From contig JANNMJ010000246.1 in assembly GCA_031397815.1 (NCBI GenBank), positions 1-64,000 on the forward strand: DNA of 64,000 nucleotides. The letters are read 5' to 3'. Positions 55,189-64,000 of this stretch are shown here, one piece after another. The DNA is from JANNMJ01 sp031397815. GTDB taxonomy: Bacteria > Bacteroidota > Bacteroidia > Cytophagales > Hymenobacteraceae. Numbering within the stretch: the stretch's first letter is position 1; the number at the start of each line of letters is the position of its first letter. Position numbers and translations under genes: made by a program. The notes under the pieces are model-generated. The model made no database searches and was not told the DNA's origin. It saw only the letters and a list, made by a program, of their open reading frames with translations.

Positions 55189-58100
55189 ATGGCGGCATCC
55201 GATATCCAAGCCAGTATCAATCGTAATAATCACAAGCTAACCGCCGACAAAATCATCCAGATTCTGGATCAGGTACGGGACGATGCCGAGAAATCGAACC
55301 GGCGCTGGGTGTGGGAGTTGATGCAAAACGCGAAAGATGTAGCGAACGCCTTCGGCCGGGTATCCATTGAGATTCGGCTGACCGACGACGCCCTCACATT
55401 TGCTCATAACGGCAACCCGTTTCACGTTGAGCACATCACGGGCCTGATTCAGCAGGTCAGCTCGAAGATATCAGATAGCAGCGATGAGGAGATAACCGGC
55501 AAGTTTGGTACGGGCTTCATTAGCACCCATCTGCTGTCGAGTGTCATCGATGTGCAGGGCGTCGTGCAGCGCGAAGCCGGTGCGCACCGGAAGTTCACGG
55601 TCTGCCTCGACCGATCGGGTACCACCTCCGAGGAATTGCTCGATAGCATCAGTGATTCGCTGGATCGCATTCTGACGCTGGACCACGACGAAACCGCGTT
55701 TCCGCTCATTCCAGATTATCCGGCGGTACGCCGCGAAACCGACCTACACACGGTGTTCAGCTACGGGCTATCCGATGCGGAAAGCCAGGAAGCCGCTACT
55801 GCCGGCCTGGCCGATCTGGTGCACACCCTGCCCAGCACGCTGGTCAACCTATACAAGCTGAAACAGGTGCGCGTCGTGCACCCCAACGGCGCCGAGCAGA
55901 CTTACCACAGCGAGCGTACCCAAGAGGAAGGACCCATTGCCTGGTACACGGTACGCGTGACGGATTCGGAGCAACTCCAAGTCGCTGAGCGCCATTTTCT
56001 CGCCTACGAGACTCCCGAGCTGCGGCTACTCGCTGAAGTGATCGACTTCGAGACCTTGACACTGGTGCCCCCCACCGGGCAGCAGCCGATGCTTTACCGC
56101 GACTTTCCGCTCATCGGGTCCGAGCGGTTTCACTTCCCGTTTACGCTCAACGGCTTCAACTTCTATCCGACCGAACAGCGCAACGGTCTGATGCTAAACG
56201 GAGAATCGGAAAAACCGACTCATAACCGCGCCCTAATCTTGGCCGCCCGAGAAGCTGCACTGGCATTTACCGATTGGCTGATTGAGCACGGAGCCCGCAA
56301 CCGATACGTGTTGGCCAACACACGCATTCCCGAATCGGGGATGGACACCAAAACGAAAGCGTGGTACGAAGGCGTGCAGCGGGAATGGCGCGAGACACTC
56401 CTCGATAAGCCGTTGGTAGAGAATCACGCCGGTACGTTCACAGCGTTGCGCAACACGTGGATTCCACGCACCCAACCAGGAAGCAGCCAAGCGGATAATG
56501 ACGCCCTCTGGGCCATTGCGGTTGATTTTTACGATGCGGGAGTACTGCCGCAGCGTGAGTTGGTTGGGGCCTGGGTTAAAGCACTTGGTGTGGAGGCGGA
56601 ACTGGACAATTGGAACTATCACTTACTCTTAGATGCCGACCAATTACTGTTTGACGTGGCTGAAAAGGCTACGGTAGAGGCGATTCAGGATACTGACGAG
56701 CTAAGTACACTCGCTTGGCTCAACCGGCTGTACACCTTCCTGAGCGGACAAAAGAAATTGCCCTTGCTGGATACGTATGCGGCCGTGCCCAACCAACGCG
56801 GTGTATTGCGAAAGCTGCCCGACCTGTACGTGGAGCGCCCGAAGGAACTGATAGCAGCTGAGATTCTGGACGTACTCGAAACGCTGGGCGAACTTTGGCG
56901 CGACGACCTGCTACACCGCGCGGTATTACTACCCGGCATCACCCATCGCGAGCGCGGCCTGCGCGAAGCCTCTACCAGGCTCAACGAACTGCTGAATCAA
57001 GCTGATCAAAAGGGCGTACCCACACGCGATTTTCTGAATCGGCCCGACGCCGTTGCACTGCTAGTGGCGCTACTGCGCCTCACCACCGTTGAATCCAAGG
57101 ATGATACGTACCGCAGCCGCTTGTTCGGATTCGCTAAGGAGATACTTCACTTTCCGGAAGAACCCTTGGTGATTGATGGTTTGGCGGGATTCAGTTCTAC
57201 ACTCACCATTGCGGCCAGACTGCTCACATATGTCGTCAATGAAGCAATTGAGCAGTCAACTACCGTCACCGGTCTTTCGAAGGAGTTAGGGAAAGACCAG
57301 AATCAAACGATTAACTGGTTGAACGATTACTTAGTCCTTTTGGAGACCTCCGGTGCCGATTACGCACAGCTGATCAAGGACGGTGACATCGTACCAAACC
57401 GGCTAGGCGATTTGTGCGCCTATACGGATATAATGGATTACGGTACGCCGGAGCAGGAACTTGATGACGAATTGATCTCGATTCTGCACGAGTTTGAGCC
57501 GAACAATGACTTACGAAGCATGCTCGTAGCCGACGGCATCTTCCTAGACCTCAAAATCTATTACTTTGAAAATCTGTGCCAAGAGTTGATGATGCACGTC
57601 AACGATATCAGGACGAATGGGCAGGAGCAGGAATACCCCTCTCCACTGCTTCGCCTGATTGAGTGGTGCGAAGGCCACCGAGAATTGGCCCAGCTCTATC
57701 TCAAACAATTCACCGAAAGCCGGGGCAGCCTCTTCTTCACGCTCACAATTCAATCAAATCCTGAGCGCAGCGCTGACGTGATGCGACTGATGCGCAATCC
57801 CGAGATGATCAGCGACCTAGCGGCGCTTTCCGAATCAGGCGCTGACCTTGGCAAGTTGCGCGAGCTGGCCGAGTTGCCTAACATTGATGCTGTACTGCGG
57901 CTCGCTGAGCTAGTCCCCACCGACGCTGTAATGGCTCGCGTGCTGGAATACGCTAACGACCTGCGACGGGAACACAGCCGGTTTAAGCACTTGCAGCGCA
58001 TTGGGGCAATGATCGAAGAGGCGTTCCGGCAAGCGCTGCTGGAATCGGGCATCGCGGCCGAGTTTGAGCACGACGAGCAGCAAGCCGCCGAAGTGAAATA

Positions 58101-58533
58101 CCGGGGCATCGGCTCCTACGACTTTGCTGTAGTGAACCCCACCAACGGCAAATCTTTCTACATCGAGCTGAAGTCGTACAAAGTCAGCGAAAACCCGCAT
58201 CCTATCCGGTTAGCGTTCTCGCAAGCGCGACGCGCGGCCACCAGTACCGAGCCATTCGCACTGTGTGTTGTGCGTCGCCACCAAGCCGCAAGCGAAGTCA
58301 CGCCTGAACACGTCCGCGAGAACCTGACCTACGTGAAAGACTTGGCAGGTAGCTTCGCAAGCGTCGTCAAGGACATTGACCGCCTCGAAGCCGTCAGGCG
58401 TCAGGGGCAGCAGGTATGGGTGGAATTGAATGAGGTGGACAAGATCAAAGTGCTTGTGTCGCACAAATTCATTGAGGACCACGGGCATCCGTTTGAGAGC
58501 TTGATCGAAGATATCCGAGCAGCTTTGGCCTAA
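55189..58533 (+). CDS. Sacsin-like GHKL ATPase with nuclease-like C-terminus
   Basis: A 1114-residue protein. The N-terminal GHKL/sacsin-type ATP-binding fold has the N-box WELMQNAKD (E43, N47), an HNGNPF loop and the GKFGTGF glycine box (104-110). A long helical middle follows. Near 970-995 there is a D...ExK arrangement (SYDFAVVNPTNGKSFYIELKSYK) like a DUF3883/PD-(D/E)xK nuclease core. Such Hsp90-like ATPases with nuclease tails occur in prokaryotic defence islands. The ATG at 55189 was chosen because DIQASI onward is the usual family start. Confidence 0.82.
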   Translation: MAASDIQASINRNNHKLTADKIIQILDQVRDDAEKSNRRWVWELMQNAKDVANAFGRVSIEIRLTDDALTFAHNGNPFHVEHITGLIQQVSSKISDSSDEEITGKFGTGFISTHLLSSVIDVQGVVQREAGAHRKFTVCLDRSGTTSEELLDSISDSLDRILTLDHDETAFPLIPDYPAVRRETDLHTVFSYGLSDAESQEAATAGLADLVHTLPSTLVNLYKLKQVRVVHPNGAEQTYHSERTQEEGPIAWYTVRVTDSEQLQVAERHFLAYETPELRLLAEVIDFETLTLVPPTGQQPMLYRDFPLIGSERFHFPFTLNGFNFYPTEQRNGLMLNGESEKPTHNRALILAAREAALAFTDWLIEHGARNRYVLANTRIPESGMDTKTKAWYEGVQREWRETLLDKPLVENHAGTFTALRNTWIPRTQPGSSQADNDALWAIAVDFYDAGVLPQRELVGAWVKALGVEAELDNWNYHLLLDADQLLFDVAEKATVEAIQDTDELSTLAWLNRLYTFLSGQKKLPLLDTYAAVPNQRGVLRKLPDLYVERPKELIAAEILDVLETLGELWRDDLLHRAVLLPGITHRERGLREASTRLNELLNQADQKGVPTRDFLNRPDAVALLVALLRLTTVESKDDTYRSRLFGFAKEILHFPEEPLVIDGLAGFSSTLTIAARLLTYVVNEAIEQSTTVTGLSKELGKDQNQTINWLNDYLVLLETSGADYAQLIKDGDIVPNRLGDLCAYTDIMDYGTPEQELDDELISILHEFEPNNDLRSMLVADGIFLDLKIYYFENLCQELMMHVNDIRTNGQEQEYPSPLLRLIEWCEGHRELAQLYLKQFTESRGSLFFTLTIQSNPERSADVMRLMRNPEMISDLAALSESGADLGKLRELAELPNIDAVLRLAELVPTDAVMARVLEYANDLRREHSRFKHLQRIGAMIEEAFRQALLESGIAAEFEHDEQQAAEVKYRGIGSYDFAVVNPTNGKSFYIELKSYKVSENPHPIRLAFSQARRAATSTEPFALCVVRRHQAASEVTPEHVRENLTYVKDLAGSFASVVKDIDRLEAVRRQGQQVWVELNEVDKIKVLVSHKFIEDHGHPFESLIEDIRAALA

Positions 58534-58569
58534 TGGTACGAAGGCACAAGCACGTTCTAATTACATCCA

Positions 58570-59256
58570 ATGCCAGCCTGTCCTTACCCGCTTGATCGGT
58601 TGCTAGTGTATCGTATCGAGCACTATGAGAACCTGCCATATATTCTGCGGCACGGGATGCATACCCGGAATCATCCGTCGACTAACCCAAACCACATTTT
58701 CATCGGCAACGTCGGTTTGACGAATGATCGACATACGCACGTTGTTCGGCCGATAGACCACCCAACGCCAGAGGCTTTTGGCACACTGGGCGACTACGTA
58801 CCGTTTTACTTCGGACCGCGTTCGCCGATGTTGCTCAACATCAGCACCGGCTTTCGGGGTGTACCCCAGCGTCCCCAGCGCGACATTGTGTATTTGGGGT
58901 GTCGGGCGCAAACCCTAATGGCCGCGTGCGACCGCTTTGCATTCACTGACGGTCACGGTTACGACCGCTTCACGACGGCATACGCAAATCCTGAGAACCT
59001 ATCCCAACTGGAATGGGATTACATCTACGCGCGCCAGTGGACGAGTACTGAGGAGCATCCGGGACGCTTTCGGTGTAAGCAGGCTGAGTTCTTGGTACAC
59101 AGCGTCGTAGCGCCGGAATGGATTACGGGTCTAGTTGTGTTTGATGAAGAACGGCGTACTTTCGCCCAAGAGCAGTTGCGGCAGGTTAGCCGGGAAATGC
59201 CTGTTGTCGTTAATCCGGGTGATAACCAAGGCCCCGGCGCTTTTTACTACCTCTGA
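58570..59256 (+). CDS. darT: DarT, ssDNA thymidine ADP-ribosyltransferase toxin
   Basis: A 228-residue toxin of the DarT family (DUF4433). It has the NAD-binding opening YRIEHYENLPYILRHG, YVPFYFGPRSPML (76-88) and the catalytic E173 in the QAEFLVH segment. DarT attaches ADP-ribose to thymidine in single-stranded DNA, blocking replication, and is used as abortive phage defence. Its stop overlaps the DarG start by one base (TGATG), so toxin and antitoxin are tightly coupled. Confidence 0.92.
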   Translation: MPACPYPLDRLLVYRIEHYENLPYILRHGMHTRNHPSTNPNHIFIGNVGLTNDRHTHVVRPIDHPTPEAFGTLGDYVPFYFGPRSPMLLNISTGFRGVPQRPQRDIVYLGCRAQTLMAACDRFAFTDGHGYDRFTTAYANPENLSQLEWDYIYARQWTSTEEHPGRFRCKQAEFLVHSVVAPEWITGLVVFDEERRTFAQEQLRQVSREMPVVVNPGDNQGPGAFYYL

Positions 59257-60320
59257 TGCCTTTCACCTACACGACCGGCAACCTGCTGGATGCGCCCGTG
59301 GAGGCGTTGGTGAACACCGTGAACACGGTAGGCGTGATGGGCAAGGGCATCGCGCAACAGTTCAAGGACCGCTTCCCCGAGAATTTCCGGGCCTACGCCC
59401 TTGCCTGCAAGGCGGGCGAGGTGGTGCCCGGCAGGATGTTCATCGCGCGTGAAGCCTCACTAGGCCACGGGGAGCAATGGATCATCAACTTCCCGACGAA
59501 AACCGAATGGCGCTACAAGTCTAGCTACGCCCACGTAGAGGCAGGCTTACAGGCGCTGGTAGAAGACATTCGCGGACTTGGCATCCGTAGCATTGCCGTT
59601 CCGCCACTAGGTTGCGGTAATGGCGGGCTAGATTGGGAAAAGGTTAAGCCGATGATTGAGCGCTACTTGGCGCCTGTTGCGGCTGAAGGCGTAGAGGTGC
59701 TGGTGTTCGAACCGAATGCCGCCGTCAAGGCGCTGCTCCAGAAAGAAGAAGCGAAAGCGCCCGCGAAGCTCACACCCGCCCGAGCTATGCTTTTATGGAG
59801 CTTGTACAATTATGAACGCCTTGGCGAGCGGGCCAGCCTGTTTGTTGCTAACAAGCTAGCTTTTTTCTTACAGGAGATGGGCGAGCCGCTTCGACTCACC
59901 TTCACGGCGGAGCGCTACGGCCCATACGCTGACCAAGTACGTTTCGTCCTGTATGAACTAAACGGTCGTTATCTACGCGGCTTGGAACAACGCACTGCTG
60001 GTGCTTTCGAGCCTTTAAAGCTGCAAGATGACGCAATGGAAGAGGTGCGAATCTTTGTCGAGCAATCCCTCAATGCTGCCCAGAGACGGCGTCTGCAAGA
60101 GTTGCTGACTTTGATCGAGGGGTTCGAGTCTACGCTCTCTCTTGAAGTGCTCGCGTCGGTGGCGTATCTGCGCAAGTCGGCCGGAGCGAAGACGCCCGAA
60201 CAGGTTTACGCCGCTATTCAGCAGTGGACGGAGCGCAAGCGACGCCTCGTCACCGAGCGGCATGTGCGCATCGCCTTTATGCACTTAGACGAGCATCGTG
60301 CTCAGTTGGCACTGGCGTAG
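59256..60320 (+). CDS. darG: DarG, macrodomain antitoxin
   Basis: A 354-residue antitoxin. Residues ~1-155 are a macro domain with VNTVNTVGVMGKGIAQQFK and VPPLGCGNGGLDW, which removes ADP-ribose from DNA. The C-terminal ~190 residues are a helical DarT-binding domain (RAMLLWSLYNYERLG, then LRLTFTAERYGPYADQ). It is coupled to darT by a 1-bp overlap. The hsdR gene starts 60 bp later. Confidence 0.92.
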   Translation: MPFTYTTGNLLDAPVEALVNTVNTVGVMGKGIAQQFKDRFPENFRAYALACKAGEVVPGRMFIAREASLGHGEQWIINFPTKTEWRYKSSYAHVEAGLQALVEDIRGLGIRSIAVPPLGCGNGGLDWEKVKPMIERYLAPVAAEGVEVLVFEPNAAVKALLQKEEAKAPAKLTPARAMLLWSLYNYERLGERASLFVANKLAFFLQEMGEPLRLTFTAERYGPYADQVRFVLYELNGRYLRGLEQRTAGAFEPLKLQDDAMEEVRIFVEQSLNAAQRRRLQELLTLIEGFESTLSLEVLASVAYLRKSAGAKTPEQVYAAIQQWTERKRRLVTERHVRIAFMHLDEHRAQLALA

Positions 60321-60380
60321 GCGGATGCGGTTTCGGCGGCTGGCAAGCATCTTTGTTTGCTTCACTTGTACTGCCCAGCA

Positions 60381-63300
60381 ATGCCCGCCACTTTTACTGA
60401 AAGCAATACGGTCGAACGCTTCATTGTCAAGCAGCTCACCGGCGTCAACCTTAATGATTCTTCGTGGGCACAGGAGCCGGAGCCCACCTATGGGACTGGT
60501 GGCGCCTCGGCTGGGCCGCCCCGCTGGCGCTACGTGCCTCCTAGCGCCTTAGCCCGTGAAGAGACTAGCGTGCTGCTGGAAGCCGATGTGAAAAAGGCGC
60601 TGATTCGTCTTAATCCCAGCATTCAGGCGCAGCCAGCCCGCGCCGATGAGGTAATTTACAAGCTACGTGCCGTCATCGGCGCCGTGGCCGACGAAGGTCT
60701 GGTAGGAGCCAATGAGCGTTTCGGGAAATGGCTGCGCGGCGAACACTCGCTGCCGTTTGGTCCGGACGGTCAGCATGAAACCATCCACCTGCTCGATTTC
60801 CGCGATCCCCGCCGTAACGACTATGTGGTGACGACGCAACTCCACGTGCGCACCGGCACCGAGCTGAAAATTCCTGACGTAGTGCTGTTCGTCAACGGCA
60901 TTCCGTTAGTGCTGGGAGAAGCCAAGACCCCCGTAAGGCCAGCCATCTCGTGGCTTGATGGGGCACACGAAGTTCACCACGTGTACGAGCCGGCTATTAC
61001 GCCCTTCTTTGTGCCTAACCTGTTGAGTTTCGCCACTGAGGGCAAAGAGTTGTTCTACGGTGGGGTGCGCACGCCACTCGATTTCTGGGCCCCTTGGCGG
61101 CTCGAAGATGATGCCCCTGATGCTTTAGCAAAGCTGGTCGGGATACAGGAAGTAGGCAAGCAGCTCGCTAGCCTGCTACGCCCTGAAACGCTGCTCGATT
61201 TTCTCCAACATTTCACCTTCTACGCTACTACGCCGAAGGGACAGAAGGTGAAAGTGGTAGCACGGTATCAGCAAGTAGAAGGTGCCAACGCCATCGTGGC
61301 GCGTGTAGTAGACGGGCAAGTGAAAAAGGGCTTGCTGTGGCATTTCCAAGGCTCGGGTAAGTCGCTGCTGATGGTGTTTGCTGCCCAAAAGCTGCGGCGC
61401 CATCCGGCCTTAGCCTCACCCACTGTCGTAATCGTGGTCGACCGTACTGACCTCGACACTCAGATCAGCAGCACATTCACAATGGGCGGCGTGGCCAATA
61501 TGGTCAATGCCGAGAACATTGCCGGCTTGCGCGACCTGCTCGAAAAGGACGCCCGTAAGATCATCATCACGATGATGCACAAGTTTCAGGATGCTCCGCC
61601 AAACCTGAATCTGCGCCATAACATCATTCTACTGGTAGACGAAGCTCACCGTACCCAGGAAGGTGACCTGGGCTCCCGGATGCGCGAGGCGCTGCCAAAC
61701 GCCTTTCTGTTTGGCCTGACGGGCACCCCGATCAACAAACGCGACAAAAACACCTTCGCCGCGTTTGGATCAGAGACTGACGCCGGCGGCTATCTGTCGC
61801 GCTATACCTACCCCGACTCGCTGCGCGACAAGCAGACTTTAGAGTTGCGCTTTGAGCCGCGTCTGCCCAATATCCGGCTCGACAAGGAGAAGATGGATTT
61901 GGCGTTCGCTGAGCTTACCAACGATCTGGAAGAGGGCGACAAGAACACGCTCAGCAAGAAAGCCGCTCAGCTCGCCACCTTCCTTAAAGCTCCCAAGCGG
62001 GTACGCGCCATTGCCGAAGACATCGTGCAGCACTTCCTGTCGCAAGTGGCGCCGCACGGTTTCAAAGGAATGGTAGTAGCGCCCGACCGCGAAGCCTGTA
62101 TCCTCTATAAAAACGAACTGGATGCCCTATTGCCAGCAGAGGCTAGTGCCGTCGTTATCAGCACCACGGCCAATGATTCGAAAGAATTCAAGGCTTTATG
62201 GGCGCTCGACACCCAGCAACAGGCTAAACTGCTAGCCCGCTTCAACGATCCGAACGACCCGCTGCAACTGCTCATCGTCACAGCCAAGCTGCTGACCGGC
62301 TTTGACGCGCCGGTTTTGCAGACGATGTACCTCGACAAGAGCCTCAAGGACCATACCCTCCTGCAAGCCATCTGCCGTACCAACCGGCTATTCCCGAGGA
62401 AAACCTTCGGTCGGGTGGTCGATTACTTCGGCGTGTTCGACGATACCGGCCGTGCTTTAGCTTTCGACGAAGAGACGATGGCCAAGGTCGTAGCAAGTAT
62501 GGCACAATACAAGGCTGACCTTCCTGATCTGGTGGACACAGCGTTATCCCATTTCCCAAACGTCGACCGCACGCTGATAGGCTTCGAGGGACTGGAAGCG
62601 GCCCAAAACTGTTTGCCAGATAACGCCGCCCGCGACGCCTTCGCGGCCGACTATGGTGTCCTGAATCGGGTATGGGAGGCTCTTTCACCCGATTCAGCAC
62701 TCGCGCCCTTCCGCACCGACTACCGCTGGCTTTCGCAGATCTACACCTCTGTCCGTCCCACGGGCACCGATGACGGGCGGCTGCTTTGGTTTGCCTTAGG
62801 TGGAGCCACTACGCAGCTCATCCACGAGAATATGTATGTGGAAGGCGTCAACCCCCACCTTGACCCGCTTGTTCTGACGCCGGAGTTAGTAGAGGGGCTG
62901 ATGCGAACACCCGACAAAGTCAAACACCTCGTTACCGAGATCGCCGGCCGCCTCGGGGGCCACGGCGCCAACCCTGTATTCCTAGCGTTGAGCGAGCGAC
63001 TTGAGAAAGTGCGCGAACGTGCTGAAAAGGGCCTGATTTCTTCGATTGACTTCATCAAGGAGCTATGCCAACTTGCTACCGAAACACTGGAAGCCGAGAA
63101 GGCTGCTATGCAGACGGCAACTGAGTCGGCTCCAGCAGCATTACCTCCCGCTAAGACTGCGGAGTCGGCCCTGACGGAATTGTTTCAGGAAGTACGTAGC
63201 CCGGATACGCCTGCTATAGTGGAACGTATCGTCAAGGACATTGACGCGATTGTGCGGAAAGTCCGCTTCCCGAGCTGGCAGACTTCTACAGAAGGCAAGC

Positions 63301-63404
63301 GGCTGGTAGGCAAATCTTTGCGGGAAACGTTATTGCGCTACCAATTACATAAAGACCAAGACCTGTACGCGAAGGCGTATGGTTACATTGAGCAGTATTA
63401 CTAA
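60381..63404 (+). CDS. hsdR: Type I restriction endonuclease HsdR
   Basis: A 1007-residue subunit. The N-terminal nuclease has D166 and E180-x-K182 (LKIPDVV, LGEAKTP). The translocase motor has Walker A FQGSGKS (about residue 320), DEAH in LLVDEAHR, and TGFDAP and CRTNR motifs. A C-terminal helical domain binds the methylase. The ATG at 60381 precedes the usual TFTESNTVERF opening. It lies 8.3 kb after hsdS, separated by five intact genes and a darT fragment, so the R-M operon is split. Confidence 0.93.
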   Translation: MPATFTESNTVERFIVKQLTGVNLNDSSWAQEPEPTYGTGGASAGPPRWRYVPPSALAREETSVLLEADVKKALIRLNPSIQAQPARADEVIYKLRAVIGAVADEGLVGANERFGKWLRGEHSLPFGPDGQHETIHLLDFRDPRRNDYVVTTQLHVRTGTELKIPDVVLFVNGIPLVLGEAKTPVRPAISWLDGAHEVHHVYEPAITPFFVPNLLSFATEGKELFYGGVRTPLDFWAPWRLEDDAPDALAKLVGIQEVGKQLASLLRPETLLDFLQHFTFYATTPKGQKVKVVARYQQVEGANAIVARVVDGQVKKGLLWHFQGSGKSLLMVFAAQKLRRHPALASPTVVIVVDRTDLDTQISSTFTMGGVANMVNAENIAGLRDLLEKDARKIIITMMHKFQDAPPNLNLRHNIILLVDEAHRTQEGDLGSRMREALPNAFLFGLTGTPINKRDKNTFAAFGSETDAGGYLSRYTYPDSLRDKQTLELRFEPRLPNIRLDKEKMDLAFAELTNDLEEGDKNTLSKKAAQLATFLKAPKRVRAIAEDIVQHFLSQVAPHGFKGMVVAPDREACILYKNELDALLPAEASAVVISTTANDSKEFKALWALDTQQQAKLLARFNDPNDPLQLLIVTAKLLTGFDAPVLQTMYLDKSLKDHTLLQAICRTNRLFPRKTFGRVVDYFGVFDDTGRALAFDEETMAKVVASMAQYKADLPDLVDTALSHFPNVDRTLIGFEGLEAAQNCLPDNAARDAFAADYGVLNRVWEALSPDSALAPFRTDYRWLSQIYTSVRPTGTDDGRLLWFALGGATTQLIHENMYVEGVNPHLDPLVLTPELVEGLMRTPDKVKHLVTEIAGRLGGHGANPVFLALSERLEKVRERAEKGLISSIDFIKELCQLATETLEAEKAAMQTATESAPAALPPAKTAESALTELFQEVRSPDTPAIVERIVKDIDAIVRKVRFPSWQTSTEGKRLVGKSLRETLLRYQLHKDQDLYAKAYGYIEQYY

Positions 63405-63593
63405 TAATCGGTGACACCCCGTGTGTTAGGTACTGCTGAGCATATTTGGGCCATTGGCCTCGGTTAACATCAGTATCGCAAAGACGAGAAAATGGATTTG
63501 CTGGAGCGAACTAGCGAACCGTTCGTTTTCCCTCGCCAAGCTCCGAAAGCGTACCGCCCAGCCAATACAAGACAGCATTAGTACCCTTTAAAA

Positions 63594-64000
63594 CTATGCA
63601 GGCTTCTTCCAAACAGCAGCCATCTCCGCGCGTTTGGTTTTGCTTGTCAAGACAATGTATTTCTTGAAAATGCTGTAACTCTGGTGGCCAGTTATTTCCA
63701 TTGCCACCTCTGGCCGCATGCCTTTTTCCAGCGAAAGAGTAACGAAGGTGCGGCGCGCGGTATGGGTCGTCAGAAACCGATATTTCGGCTCTGTCGTCTG
63801 GAGCCGTTCAGCACCGCGGTAACGTACCTGCGTGATGAGTTCGGTGATACCAGCTAACTCTCCAAGCTGTTTCAGGTACAGATTGGTGCGCTGGTTAGTC
63901 ATAGTTGGCAGTGCCTGACCACTGTCGCGGTAACGATGCAGGATGTCGAGCGCGAACTCATTGAGTGGAACTTCAATTTGAACCGTCTTGCGTCCTTTCC
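63594..64000 (-). CDS. Tyrosine recombinase (integrase), C-terminal part
   Basis: The frame is open through the right edge of the window, so only the last ~135 residues are seen. The catalytic box is clear: HTARRTF (H and R), then MEITGHQS, and the nucleophile tyrosine in FKKYIVL. This is the C-terminal half of a Bacteroidota phage-type integrase. With the tRNA at 14355 it supports one large integrated island. The first half, including the N-terminal catalytic arginine, lies beyond 64000. Confidence 0.88.
   Translation of the reverse strand, partial: KGRKTVQIEVPLNEFALDILHRYRDSGQALPTMTNQRTNLYLKQLGELAGITELITQVRYRGAERLQTTEPKYRFLTTHTARRTFVTLSLEKGMRPEVAMEITGHQSYSIFKKYIVLTSKTKRAEMAAVWKKPA

Overview
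The window looks like the chromosome of a GC-rich member of the Bacteroidota, most likely a Hymenobacter-type organism. The evidence is type IX secretion C-terminal sorting domains, very large secreted Rhs/YD-repeat proteins, TAnnTTTG-type promoter elements, and a CaCA antiporter/GH13/PIG-L/ABC gene set. The genus is an inference; the phylum is well supported.

Region A (1-14.3 kb) is ordinary, GC-rich core DNA. It holds a coupled pair of DUF1990 proteins, a DoxX-like protein, a calcium/sodium antiporter, a secreted GH13 enzyme, a secreted PIG-L deacetylase, an MsbA-like ABC exporter, a TonB C-terminal-domain protein and a sodium:solute symporter. Between these lie palindromic repeats and a decayed IS1595-type transposase that happens to be in frame with the PIG-L gene.

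Region B begins at an initiator tRNA-Met (14355-14427), which looks like the attachment site of a genomic island. Immediately downstream are mobile-element style genes: an excisionase-like HTH, a ribbon-helix-helix-like protein and an XRE/ImmA repressor-protease pair. The right edge of the window holds the C-terminal half of a tyrosine recombinase reading leftward (63594 to beyond 64000), so most or all of 14.4-64 kb is probably one integrated island.

Region C (18.0-22.1 kb) is the most unusual part: a three-gene ubiquitin-like conjugation operon. It encodes a double DUF1508 (YegP-like) protein with a flexible Gly/Ser-rich tail, an E2-E1 fusion with the Cap2 layout, and a JAMM/JAB peptidase. 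There is no CD-NTase and no beta-grasp ubiquitin-like gene. An IS630-type element sits inside the E1 coding sequence. Removing it with one TA target copy restores an uninterrupted 606-residue frame.

Region D (22.3-44.2 kb) carries a transposase scrap, a long FG-GAP/T9SS protein, a run of eight 10-bp-phased GTNAC-type motifs, a TIR-domain gene that appears frameshifted, and a leftward block of secreted proteins. That block includes two giant Rhs-like proteins, one with plant-type leucine-rich repeats and an Ig-like domain.

Region E (44.5-63.4 kb) is a rightward defence island: a PLD-SNF2 helicase, two HsdM methyltransferases, HsdS, a Septu-like ATPase/HNH pair, a truncated darT copy, a sacsin-like GHKL ATPase with a nuclease-like C-terminus, an intact DarT-DarG toxin-antitoxin pair, and finally HsdR. 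A type I restriction-modification operon is therefore split, with several independent anti-phage modules packed between the modification and restriction subunits.
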